Positions 34,959 through 46,208 of a DNA stretch of 64,000 bases are shown here, piece by piece. Positions within the stretch are counted from its first letter, which is position 1. Every line of letters starts with the position of its first letter. The notes under the pieces were generated by a model. The model was not told where the DNA came from, ran no database searches, and saw only the letters and a list, made by a program, of their open reading frames with translations. This DNA comes from Rosa chinensis (Eukaryota > Streptophyta > Magnoliopsida > Rosales > Rosaceae). Location of the stretch: contig NC_037093.1 of assembly GCF_002994745.2 (NCBI RefSeq), positions 15,883,555 to 15,947,554 on the forward strand, given 5' to 3'. The position numbers were made by a program, and so were the translations under genes.

Positions 34959-35870
34959 GGGTTGCAGGCGTTAGTTCGCACAGATGTTTTTAGATCTGGA
35001 CTTGGGTTGAGGTTGTGCGTAGGCTCAGTTCGTTGGTTGGTGACTGATCACCAGCGAGGGGATCGATGGCCGCCAGAATGGAACTCAGTTGCCCTCGTTA
35101 CTAAGGATTCATGGAGATCTGTTGGCTGAATGCATTCCAAACCCATGGTACTATCTAGATCCAATTTATGCTTCGTGGTCCAGTGGCCATCGTCAGCCAG
35201 AGGTTAACGCCGGTCGCTACATGATGTTCCAACTGTAGTTGAGATTCAATGGTGTCCTATCGGCTGGCTACTAACGTTCATTGCATGGAAGACGGGAAAC
35301 TGGTTTGGGCCTGTGTTTTTGGGCCCCTGTTGGTGGCCTACTAGTATTTTACGTTTTAATTTTTATTTCTTGTTTTTAGTTTACTGCTTTGTTTTAACAA
35401 TAAGTCCCTACGCTAAAATAGTAGGACAGGTTAGGCTATTTGTCTGTGTGTGCACTCTAAGTGCCTTATCTACCCTCACGAGGCTGCAACCTATTTCTAT
35501 AGAAAATTGGGCGCAATCTCCTAGTGGTGGGATGAAAAGTCGTGTTGTCGGATTTATTTCCACATGTCAGCATATTAGGAAAGCTACTTGATTGGTTTCT
35601 GACATTCCTTTAACTTTCCAATATGTCACCATTATATGTGACACTCTTTGCTAGTAAATGCATGTTAGAATACTTTGTAATAATGGAGAATCCTGTTATT
35701 ATTTGGAATGTCCTCTCTGGGCGTACTGTAAATTGGGGTTTATGCACTATGTCCTCCCCCCTCTTCTCTCCCAACAGGTGTATTCGAAAGTTTCATTTAT
35801 CAAGGCTTAGGGAAACCGCACCAGCCCATATTTCAAGAAAAAGAAAAAGAAAAAAAAAAAAAAAAAAAAG
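34959..35870 (+). other. unassigned repeat-like DNA ending in an A-rich tract
   Basis: There is no recognisable protein. The block ends in GAAAAAGAAAAAG followed by a long A run (35838-35869), as at the 3' end of a retroposed sequence on the plus strand, but no RT or RNase H domain is visible. Confidence 0.3.
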
Positions 35871-37490
35871 GAGGTTAAACTTTTTATTGAAATGTGGAAG
35901 ATTACTGCAAGCAAAATGCATTAATAAAGAAAATAAACAATAAGCAAGGAACATATGTACAAAACGCATAAAAAATACAAAGAAAACTAAAGGAATAAAA
36001 GCAATAGCGTCTCAATGTAGAGCTGATTTTGTACTACAGAATGCAGTCGTGTACTGAATTGAGTAGTCGTTGGTTTGAGTACCCATGCCAATCCAATGCA
36101 CAAAATGACAAAAGACAATTTGGTGTAAAACATGGGGTACTCTTCCACCCGAAGATTGAAGCCGCCAAGGTTGTCAAAACATGGCCGTGTTTGCAGACTA
36201 TCTTTCACAAAAAGATATGTACCATAAACTTGGGTCTTGAATCCAATACCAGTAATGCACAGAAGCCCCAAGCCAATCTAGCAATTGATAAACATGCAGC
36301 CCACCAAAGATAGTGGGCCGCAGTCCAAGCCCAAACCCTATTCGGATCCCAGATCCGGATCCATTTGCAAAACCCACCCGGAGCAAAACCCACCCGGATC
36401 CCAGGTCCGAATCCTTCTGCATAGCCGGTACCAAAATCAAAATTTCTGGCTCAGGCCCAGCACTACTGCTAGCTCGATCCCTGACCGCCAGCCCACTAGC
36501 TACGTGAAGAGTTCAAAGTAAAAGATCGAACCAACCTGCATAAACAAAACCAGAACCCATAATCACCAGGATCCCATAGTCCCTAAATAGCCGAGCTCGA
36601 ACATGATACCTGGCCAATGTTGCCATTAGACAGAACACCACCACCATCACATGCGACCCAATCACCCAGATTCATATTCACGTGATCTATGTGAACAATT
36701 ACCTGCATTGACAGACCACCAGAACGCCATCGTTCAGCCTTGGCCATAGACCATCTTTCGAAGACCATGATTAGCAAAGAGGAGCACCATTGAAAGACGT
36801 CATCGATGTGCAGCCTTAGACAGAGATCACCATCGTCAATTGTCTTGAAATTGCAGCAGTCAAACGTACTGTCACTGCCACTTTAGAGAGCGACGAAAGC
36901 AGCTAGATACATGCCTAAACCTGGTAGTGACACTATGAAAATGGAACATGTACAGGAGTGACGAACAGAAGAGGCCGCCGATTCCCAAACCCTAGCAGAG
37001 CTGGATGATGCCAAAAGAGAGTTTCCTTAGTTAAGCATCGACTAAAAACACTTGATATCAATACAATTTGTACTTTATTTAACTATGGTACCATTTTTAG
37101 TCTTTACAAGTGTCCAAGAATAAAACGGGCCCACAACTATATATTTTACCAGCACAATAACATGTCTACCAGTTGTGGGCTTACTACTTTCGTGAATGGT
37201 ACGTGTAGAACATATGGTTTAAAGTTTGAACCCTAAATCTTAAGCCCTATCTTTGCCGACCCGGCCTATAGAAATGTTGAATAGACCAAGATTAGAGATT
37301 GTTTGGTGGTTGGTCCACTCATCGAGGCAAAGGCAGGATCAAGAAGGATTAAAATTTTATTTTCAATTATTATTTATTAAACAATGATTTTGTAGAAATA
37401 AAATACATGATAAATAAATAACCACATATATAAACAAACATGAATAGGAAAGGAAATTTTTTGTTCTCTTTAAAAATAATTTGTTTACTC
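35871..37490. other. unassigned, partly GC-rich stretch
   Basis: Open frames up to 94 codons occur on both strands at 35987-36521 but overlap one another and match nothing I know. The GC-richer part 36300-37020 resembles the leader-like block at 5340-5960 in style. I see no transposon ends here. Confidence 0.3.
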
Positions 37491-37493
37491 TTC

Positions 37494-37949
37494 GGCTTCG
37501 TTTGGTTCACGGAAAGAAAATCAATTCTCTTATCTTTTCCATAGAGAAAGGAAACTAAAGTTCTTTTCAGGTTTCCTTTCATCTGTTTGGTAAAGCAGGG
37601 AAAGTATTCAGAAAAAACCATTTGATTTCCATTTCGGTGTTTGGTTGGTGCAAGAAAGGAAAGTAAAAATATATCAATGTTTCAATAATATCCTTGATTT
37701 TAAAATAAAAACAACATCATAAAAATTCAAAAATATACCCATTCTTTATGCAAGAAAGGGTTGTTATCCAAAATTTTTGTAACAAATACTAGGAAATGGG
37801 AAGGGAAAATCAATCCCATGGAGTCTGAGTGGAATGATTTTCCCCCTATTTTCTCCTCTGTCAGGAAAGTATCTCAGGAGTTTGTGGTTACCAAACAAAG
37901 GAATGACTTTCCTTTTCTGAGTCTTCAATTCTGCGAACCAAATGAGGCC
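37494..37949. mobile_element. Tourist-like (PIF/Harbinger) MITE, 456 bp
   Basis: The left end GGCTTCGTTTGGTTCAC pairs with the complement of the right end, GGCCTCATTTGGTTCGC, and both continue into runs of GGAAAG text. A 3-bp duplication TTC lies at 37491-37493 and 37950-37952. Ends containing TTTGGTT with a 3-bp duplication fit the PIF/Harbinger superfamily, although TTA or TAA is the commoner target. Confidence 0.7.
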
Positions 37950-38289
37950 TTCATGTTGCATGGGAGGGAATTGATCTCCTCTCGTGTAGAAATGTAGGTT
38001 TAATTTGGTGAAATTTTACTCTGCTTTCATCTCTTCATGTACCGCCCGGTGGAATTTGAAACCAATTTTTCACAAAAAACGGAATGGGGCTTTATCTAAG
38101 TGCATGGCGCCTTGTCAATTGAGATTCAGTAATTAAGCTTTTCATGAATTTATAATGCATAACAATAGCATTGTCCACAAATCAAAACAAAAAGTTATTG
38201 AATTATGATTAAGATATTGTAGTGAAATTGCACTTAAATTCAAATTATATATAGACATCATTTGTGTTAACACCAATTTGATTACAAGT

Positions 38290-39560
38290 AAATCAAGGAG
38301 GCCTCTAGATTTTATTGTTGATGGATCTTGGCTAAGATAGACCTCAAAATCTCACTGGTGCTTACTTGACGCCTTTATTTGTGGGATCAAAATTACATTA
38401 GTGGTTTTACCCATCTCACCGGGGGTGATTGATAAGCTTGTTTGGCGTTCCTCTAGTGATGGCAAATTGCATGACAACTACTCAGGCCTGTAACTTTCTG
38501 CAGTAACACCAACCCCGGCTCCTTGGGCAAAATGGATTTGGAACTCTTGTTTTCGTCCACGTAATTCTATTGTGCTTTGGAAACTTATCCATGGTAAGCT
38601 ATTAACTAATTACTTGCAATGTCCTGGTTTCTCTTTCGCCTCTGCTTGTTCTCTTTGCTTTGCAAACACAGAATCTGTTACTCACCTCTTCTTTAATTGT
38701 GCTTTTGTCAAGGAGGTTTGAGTTAGACTGCTATAGTTGTTTCGAGTCTCTCATGCCTTTAACAATCTGGAACAAGTACTTTTATATCCCATTGCACCCA
38801 AATTCAGAATATTGGTGGGGTATGATTGGAGCAGTCTTTAATGAAACCTGGTGTGCTAGAAATATTCTTCGCTTTCATGATAGAAGGCTCTCTGCTTCTT
38901 CCATGCTTAGCATGCAAGTGCAGCATGTTTAAGACGCCAACTGATCTATATATTATTCGATCTTCCTCATGCCCCAAAAGTCATGCATTCAGGTTATTTG
39001 GCAAGCTCCTCTATTTTCACAGGTGGAAGTCAACACCAATGGAGCTGCTCATGGTTGTCCAAGTCCCGCAGGTTACGGGGGTATTTTTTTGGCATCCGTT
39101 AGAACGATCCTTGGGGGGTTATGCAGAGCCGTTGAGTTTTGCTATAACGTTAGAGGCTGAGCTTCATGAAATTTTTCATGCAATTAATATTGCATGGGAG
39201 AAAGTATGGTACTCACTTTCGATTGAATGTGACTCTTTGTTGGCTGTTTTTTTTTCCCACTTCCACTTCTGTAGTTGTCCTTTGAAAACTCACTATTTTT
39301 TGGCATAATTGTCGTATATATTCTCTTATCATAAATGAAAGTTCGTATCTCTTATATCTATAGAGAATGCAACCAAGTTGCTGACAAATTTGGTTATGTT
39401 AGTGTCTCTAATACTCATGTTTCTTCGTGAGATACTTGTCATCAAAGTGCTCAGCGCTACCTATGGCAGAAATATGTCAGGCCTTCCGGAATTTCGATTT
39501 GTTTGATTTATTTTTTGTTAGTTCTGTGATCTCCTTTTGCTTCCACTTTTGAGACCGGTT
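38290..39560 (+). pseudogene. L1-type LINE ORF2 C-terminal remnant
   Basis: Translation with frame changes gives KLVWRSSSDGK (about 38430). A zinc-binding reverse-transcriptase tail (zf-RVT type) follows with the text NSIVLWKLIHGKLLTNYL and CSLCFANTESVTHLFF (about 38540-38710), then an RNase H-like piece with VEVNTNGAAHGCPSPAGYGG (about 39015-39080) and SLSIECDSLLAVF (about 39215-39253). This order is typical of the C-terminus of plant LINE ORF2. The RT core is not present. Stops and shifts make it dead. Confidence 0.75.
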
Positions 39561-39733
39561 AAACTAAATTAACATTTTTGCCCTCAACTAAATTTAAATA
39601 CTACAATAACTGCCACACTCTCTCTCCAGCACGTTGAAGCTCTCTCTCCTCTCGCCGGAACTCTCTCTCCTCTCTCTCACGCTGGAACTCTCTCCTCTCT
39701 CTCTCTTTAGCACACCAGACCTCTCTCTCCTCC

Positions 39734-39980
39734 GTCGAGATCCGGACCCCGTCGGTCCGCGACGATTGGCGTCTGATCATCCCGTTCGCCGAATTCCTGT
39801 TCACACACAAAGGCTGCCTCGAGCTCAACATCTCCAATAAGATAGCCCTGTCCCAGCAACCCGGCCCGGATCCAGATCTCTCCCGAGTCGGCTTCTTTCT
39901 CTGCACCCTGGACTCATGGATCCACGTCTTCCAGCAGCTCGAGGAGGACGAGATCGGCTACGCGCTCCATTGTGTTCAAG
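39734..39980 (+). pseudogene. seven-TM receptor-like (CAND/GOST family) N-terminal fragment
   Basis: An 82-codon open stretch reads WRLIIPFAEFLFTHKGCLEL and DLSRVGFFLCTLDSWIHVFQ. This resembles the luminal N-terminal domain of plant lung-seven-transmembrane (candidate GPCR-like) proteins, where the FGFTHxGxLELNVS and SRVGFFLC patterns are expected. No membrane segments follow, and the reading runs straight into the GACGTC repeat array, so this is a gene fragment, perhaps picked up by a transposon. Family assignment is from memory and moderate. Confidence 0.5.
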
Positions 39981-40100
39981 TTCTATTAGGGGGCAATAGA
40001 CGTCTATTGAGGAGCAATAGAGGTCTATTGGGGGACAATAGACGTCTAATTGGGGCCAATAGACTATTGGGGCAACAGACGTCTATTGGGGGGCAATAAA
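39981..40100. repeat. short array of GGGGCAATAGACGTCTATTG-type repeats
   Basis: About six degenerate copies of a ~20-base unit with a palindromic core CAATAGACGTCTATTG and a G-run occur in 120 bases. Related text (GGGGGGCAGTAGAC) recurs at 60780-61350 and 62838-63055. The array begins exactly where similarity to the receptor-like fragment ends. Confidence 0.75.
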
Positions 40101-40611
40101 CCTTTCCGGCAACCTCTTTGGGGACCTCTAGGAAGGTTTTCAGAAAAGTCTGGCAGGCGGTGACCGTTGACCAGTGACTTGATTCCTACGAAGTTGACCG
40201 GAATCCTGCGACCGGTGACGGCTCCGGCGAAGTCTCCTATGATTTCTCTCACTTCCATTTTCTCTCTCTTTCTCTCTAAGTAACAAAAGGGTGAGGATAA
40301 AATAGTCTCAAAAATAAACAAAAATAAATAAATTAATGGGGTATTAGGGAAGTCGTTTTGGATAAGGAGAAATTAAAAAAACTTATTAGGATAAGTGGGA
40401 AAAAAATCTCTAAAAATAGGATAAATGGATAAAAACACAAAAGAATTTCTTTGTATATATGTTCGAACCACAGTTGGTCATTTTCTCTCTATCGAGAAAT
40501 CGAAGAAGCTATCCAAAGATTTTACCGACCCTACTTGTATGATACCTAATCATATCGTATCGAAGCTACGTAATTCTACACACTCGTGTGATTTTTGATT
40601 TCTCTATATTC
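40101..40611. other. non-coding, nothing assigned
   Basis: CT-rich and AT-rich sequence with an 85-codon minus-strand frame (40064-40321) that I do not recognise. No transposon ends were found. Confidence 0.3.
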
Positions 40612-40926
40612 AAAAGCTACTGGAAAGGGAAGTTTTACACGTTTTGCGTTGAATCTTTCATGTTGATTAAATAATTTATGGAACTGACAACGTAATTACG
40701 TTCAAACATGATTGCACATTACTAGGTCACTTTATTAGCTCATTGTCCACAAAATTCTAAAATCAGCTTAACTATAAATGACACTATTAGTTCTAAGCAA
40801 GATTGAGAACTTATTTAAGGGATTCAAACATTACCCATATGGCCATATATATTATGAAAGAATGGGCTTGATAGGCTGATAGTTTGTCAATGCTTTAATC
40901 AAAACACAAGAAAAGACAGAATTTTA
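40612..40926 (+). repeat. segmental duplication, copy B, left part
   Basis: This aligns with 19690-19996. The copy is interrupted by the 40927-57773 insertion and resumes at 57774, where copy A is continuous. That comparison defines the insertion borders independently of the transposon ends. Confidence 0.85.
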
Positions 40927-41102
40927 TAGGCCTCATCAAAAAGCTCGTGGATCAAGTGGGCCAATGGAGGCCCGCCGGCCCGCAGGGCTTTTGGCCCGAC
41001 CCGGCCGGTCAAAAAACCCTCAAAAGCCCGCCTTGGTGGGCCAATGGAGGCCCGCAAAAAAGCCTGCAAAAACCCGGCCCGGCCCGTAAAAGCCCGCAAA
41101 AT

Positions 41103-41104
41103 AT

Positions 41105-41203
<99 letters not shown>

Positions 41204-41226
41204 GTGTGTGTGTGTGTGTTATATAT
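41103..41226. repeat. (TA)n/(TG)n compound microsatellite, left half
   Basis: TA and TG tracts run up to the CACTA left end. The same kind of tract (55224-55620) continues after the CACTA right end, as if one microsatellite had been split by the insertion. Confidence 0.85.
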
Positions 41227-41244
41227 CACTATGCCAAAAAAGCC

Positions 41245-41630
41245 TTCAGACGACACACCTCAGACGACATAAGTTTTGTTTTATGTCGTATGAGTTTTTC
41301 AGACGACATAATTTTTTTTTCTGTTGTCTGAATATACACTTAAACCATACTGGTTTAATTTGGAAAAATGGTGAGCATTCAGACGACACATTTGTGTAGT
41401 TGTAGAAGGTGGTGATTTCCTATCTCAATTTTGGATAAATGGTGAGCATTCAGACGACACATTTGTGTAGTTGTAGAAAGTGGTGATTTCCTATCTCAAA
41501 TTTGGAGGGAATATCCAAAAGTTGATCGAGTCTTTTCCCTCTCAAATAGCCACGCCCTATTTGACTAGAAAATATTGTGACATTCAGACAACATTTAAAT
41601 GTTGTCTAAATGTGGGGATTGTTTTAAAAT
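41245..41630. repeat. left subterminal repeats of the 14-kb CACTA
   Basis: CAGACGACA and variants such as TTCAGACGACAC recur at least six times, and a ~75-base unit with GGTGAGCATTCAGACGACAC occurs twice in tandem (41370-41500). In CACTA elements such subterminal motifs bind the TnpA-type protein. Confidence 0.8.
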
Positions 41631-42098
41631 TTCCCAAGTTATTTTGACTTGTGCTATTTGACATATATCCCTCGCAATTAAGTCACTTTCGATCTGTCCT
41701 AGCCTTGTCATCACTAGATCTCTCAGCTCGACCTAGAACGTTAACCCGGCCGCAAAAGCCCAAACACCAGCCTCGCTCTCTCCTTCTCAGTTAGCTCTAT
41801 CATATCTCGATTCTCACTCTCTCCTTCATCTTCTGACTTTCTTCATCAACCTTAGTCTCTACTTCGGCTTTCACATCCAAATTAATGGAGCTCTGCAGCG
41901 ACTAGTAGAGCTATTTTCGATTCGGATATTGGTAAGCAACTTAGGGTTTCAATCGTTTTTTAGTTTTGGGTTTCAACTGGGTTCAATCGATTTTAGTGTT
42001 TGATTTCGATTCGGTTTTTTTTGTTTCTATTTGGGGATGGGGCGATTGAATATCATTTTTCCTTTTATCCTCGATTCGGTGTTCCGATTACTGAAAAC

Positions 42099-42103
<5 letters not shown>

Positions 42104-42174
<71 letters not shown>
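42104..42174. repeat. (TC)n microsatellite
   Basis: About 35 uninterrupted TC units in the CACTA leader region. Confidence 0.9.
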
Positions 42175-42178
<4 letters not shown>

Positions 42179-45100
42179 CACCCTCCTTGACAGTAGACGG
42201 CGGCGGAACGGTGAAGGTTCATTGACTCTTGTCTTGGTGTTAGTTTGCTTTGGAATTTTGTTGAAACAGACGAAAAGAAAAGAAGAAGAAGAGGAGGAAG
42301 AAGAGAAGAAGAAGAGGGAGACGGGAAGAAATTGATGCTCAATTCCAACAGAAATTGAGTAAACTGATCATCCTAGGTATTCTTTGATGGGTTTGAATTT
42401 GTTTGATTTATTTTTTTGTCTGTCTCTCATCTTTTCCATTATTATACATAACCGTTTTGGTTTTTCAACTCTTTCATTTCATAGAAGTTTTTTCTTTTCT
42501 CAGTTTTCTACCTGTCGTAATCGGTGTTTGTTTTGTTTTTGTTAGGTCAAAAAGTGTTGGGTGATTGACGCGAACTTCTCTCTCTCTTTTTCTCTTCGTT
42601 TTTGGCTGGGCTCTTCACAGCTAGAGGTATGCAGTTGTTGGGTGATGGGTTCTACATGTCGTTGTTATGTGCATTTCTGTTCGGTTAAGCACTTATTTGT
42701 TGGGTTTTTGTGAGAGAGTGTTGGGTTTGTGTCTGATTTGGTGTTTTTGTGAGAGAGTGTTGGGTTTGTGTCTGATTTGGGCGAGAAGGTGGAGGGTGAT
42801 TTTGGTAGAAATGGAAGAGAAATTCACAGCTAAAGACTAAGGGGTGGGTAAGCTATTGATTCTGGACTCAAGTATTGGCTTTGATTCTGTATGTTGGATC
42901 CCTCCAACTTACTTATGAATGATCGTATTGTATGATTTGGTTTGTAAATAATCCGATTGATTTGTGGGGTAATCGTTTAGGTTGCATCGTTCTTTTTTGG
43001 GGGGAGGGATTGGTACTGGAGAAATTGTAACTTGAAGGGAAGAGTTGTCTTCTTTTGGTTCAATCTAGTGAAAATTTTAACTCATGGTGGTTATCAAAAG
43101 AAGAAGAAGAAAGAAAATTCTTGAGTGAGGGTGTTATATTTGCTGAATACTTGAGAAAGAGAGCGCTTTTTCCTTTAACTACCTTTCTTTTACTGGTACT
43201 GATTCATTGGAAGATCCAACTGGATCTTAGTTTTCTGATGGAAGATTTGTTATATTTGCTACAAATGGATGGAAAGTTCCAGCCTTGACATATTTTGTAG
43301 AATTTTGTTCTCTTGAATTTCTTAGGAAAAGTATATGACTGAAGGGTGAGGCTATGGAGTTCAATTTTTAGTTTAATCATATTTACTTGTTTTGCATTCT
43401 AGATATGGATTAAATATCTCTTAAAGATGGATAATGGATACCACTTGTTTCTCCAAGTTTAAATTATTTGTACTGTGCTGTTAACACTGGGGAAATGGCA
43501 GACTATATTGTTCCTTTCTTAACGGTGCAAATGCATTCTGATCTAAAACTGAGTCCCCAGTCCTTTGTGTCCCTGTAATTTGAGGATTTTCCATATCTGT
43601 GGATCATGTGAATGCACAGAGTGATAGCTATGGTTGCATTATTATATATAAATCTTAACTGCTCACTATTTCTGCAATTCTTTTCCATATTAGGTATTGG
43701 GTTGTAGTAGTATAATATTTGACTGGTGTGAGTATGTCTCATTGGAGGCTTTACAGAGAATACGACCTTGGGTGAGATTTTTTGATTTTTTTTGGTTGGA
43801 AAATTGATATGGGTCTGTTATTGATTAGGGATAGCGAATTACGTTTGGAACTAACATAGAGAATTATTGGTAATGTTAGTAAGTGATGGGGCTTATATAA
43901 ATAGTGTCTTACCTTCTTACATGATATTATACTTTCCCTATTCAATTGGCAGAACGGAATTTTACAGGCTTGAGAAGGTAAGTATAATATCATGTAAGAA
44001 GGTAGTCAATCTAACATGGTATCTGACTAAGCAAGGCCAAAATTAATCACCTGATATAAAAAACAATAACCCACTTATTGATTAAGCAAGGCGAAAATTA
44101 ATATTATATCTCCTAGATATAACATCGGCTCCTCAAAATTGTTAGATCATGCTAAGGGATTTGTATAATTTGAAGTGCAGGTACCCTGTGATAAATTTAT
44201 ACTACATAATATTCTTGAGTGATCTTCATAGCTCTCACTAATTTATTTGGATTGATTTTTTTCTTGACAGCTTTTTTTTTTTTCTTTCTGGGAATTTAGT
44301 TTCCTTCAATATATTAATCTACGACACTAGAACCAGATTCACTTTTTCTTTGTGCTTTGTCAACTCCGAAATGATTTCAATTTTGATGGTACAGGTATAA
44401 GGCAAGGACAACAGCTGCTCTCAAAGTTCCAGAGTTTTAACTTGAGAGTGATCCTCTGTCTATTTATACTCAAATATGTAATAGTGCGTTGCTAAGGTAC
44501 TTTCTTTTTCCTCAATATTTACTATTTCCAAAACTGGTTTTTTTTCTTTAACTTTTTCAAAGATTCATTTCTGTATAAGTAAGGTATGCTTGCTAGGAAA
44601 GACAAGATAGAAGGAAACTGTGTGGCCCTGCATCTGTGATACATATAACAATTAATAGTTTTCTGTATTATCTTGAGCTTAGTATTTTTCCTTCCCATTT
44701 GGTTTATGGTTAATGTTTTTCATCAAATCCCTTTAAAATGCTTTATCAATAATTATTGTCATAATTATTGTCAATAATTATCAAAAATTGTTTTCTGAAA
44801 TCAAAATTGTGCATTTGAGAAAATAGTGTCAATATTTGAGATTGAACTTTCTCCTGTTCCGTCTGCTGCTGAATAATTAGCCCAGGTCTAGGTCTGTTTT
44901 CTAGGTTTGTTTAGTGTGTTTTTAACTTGAAAGTTTGCTCTGGTAAAATGGCTAGCTTCCTAAGCAGTTTACTAGCATTAGATGGCAGTCAAAATTGGCT
45001 ATTCCATTATTTTTTGGTTTAAGACTGAGCTTATTATCTTAACACTGCACCTACTTTGATTTGGCCTGTATTAACTTGCAAAAATACAGTTCACATCCGA

Positions 45101-45459
45101 ACTGAAAGGAACATTTAATGAGGTTGCAAATGTCTTCCAAGACTGATTCTAGCTATGATAGAAGGGTACAGATAAATTTATAAAAGAAATCTCTTGTTGT
45201 ATGCCTAATTTAGGTTTAATTTGTACTGGGGATGGTTTATTTTCAGTGCAAAAGTACAATTTAGCCATTCCTTAATTAATTTCCCAATCTTTTATCTCTT
45301 GATGTATGCCTAATTTAGGTTTAATTTGTTTAAATCTTGTTGTCTTGTATTTTTTTGGTTATAATCTTGTTGTCTTGTATGTTTAAGTATTTAACCTGCA
45401 TATAGCCTTTATATATTTTGGCTATAACTAATTCTATATTTTTCCCCTCTTTTTTGCAG

Positions 45460-45534
45460 CGTTATGTTGACTTTGGATTACAGCTTATAGGCGCTGATCT
45501 TATGTCAATACTTGGCCTTTACAAATTTGTTCAG
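45460..45534 (+). other. exon-like piece with splice borders, unidentified
   Basis: Between a TTTTTGCAG acceptor and a GTATAA donor lie exactly 25 open codons (YVDFGLQLIGADLMSI is part). It could be a captured host exon or a leader exon of the CACTA transcript. I do not recognise the protein. Confidence 0.3.
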
Positions 45535-46208
45535 GTATAATGACTTTATGTGGATGTCATTTTTAGATGTGTAGCCCCATGTAGAAAATACTTGTGCACT
45601 TGCTAAGCCCAAGTACAAAGCCGACTTATTAATTAAGACTCCCAGTGAAGAAGCTATAGTTGCAAAGTGTCTAGGCCAGAGTAAACTTTGATGACTTGCA
45701 TAACTAAAGGCAGCTTCATAAAATACGAGTCATGTTTATGTACATATACACATATAGGAAGAACTTCCCACCCATCGAAACTGCAGTATTCATACAGTAA
45801 TAATTTCTATTGAGGTTTAGGAAGTTTCAAGACAAAGTGTGCATAATATCCTGTTATTACCATGAGATCCATGACTATGAAAAGGAACTGCCATAGTTCT
45901 TATGTTTTGTAACATGTTTCTTCTGTTTTGTTGGCCTTGATAGGGAAACTTGGTGGAACAAAAGGATTTGCGAAGGAAGGCTCACTGCTAGTACTAGTGT
46001 AGAGAAAAACAGAAGGCTTTTTTTCTGTAAATTTCTGGTGAGTTTTCAATGTTTGTGCTTTATACATTATGTACGTGTTAAGACCACTCTTAGTAGTACT
46101 AGTCTTAATGAGTATATTGTATAGTAAAAGTATAAGCAACGGTATCTTTGACATAGAGACAGTATTTAAGTGTGTTTTGTTATATATGAAGGAACCTAAA
46201 TATTTAAG

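Larger units (their letters stand above)
41640..46200 (+). other. 5' leader region of the CACTA genes
   Basis: A 4.5-kb stretch with a (TC)n tract (42104-42174) and no long frames lies between the left subterminal repeats and the transposase ATG. It may hold the promoter and spliced 5' leader. One 75-base exon-like piece with clean borders is at 45460-45534. I recognise no other gene. Confidence 0.4.

Noticed and set aside
36198..36521. Overlapping frames of 62-80 codons on both strands
   Set aside because: They compete over the same GC-rich bases, with no domain and no splice support.
42000..42335. 111-codon gene with a serine-leucine run
   Set aside because: Most of it is translation of the (TC)n microsatellite.
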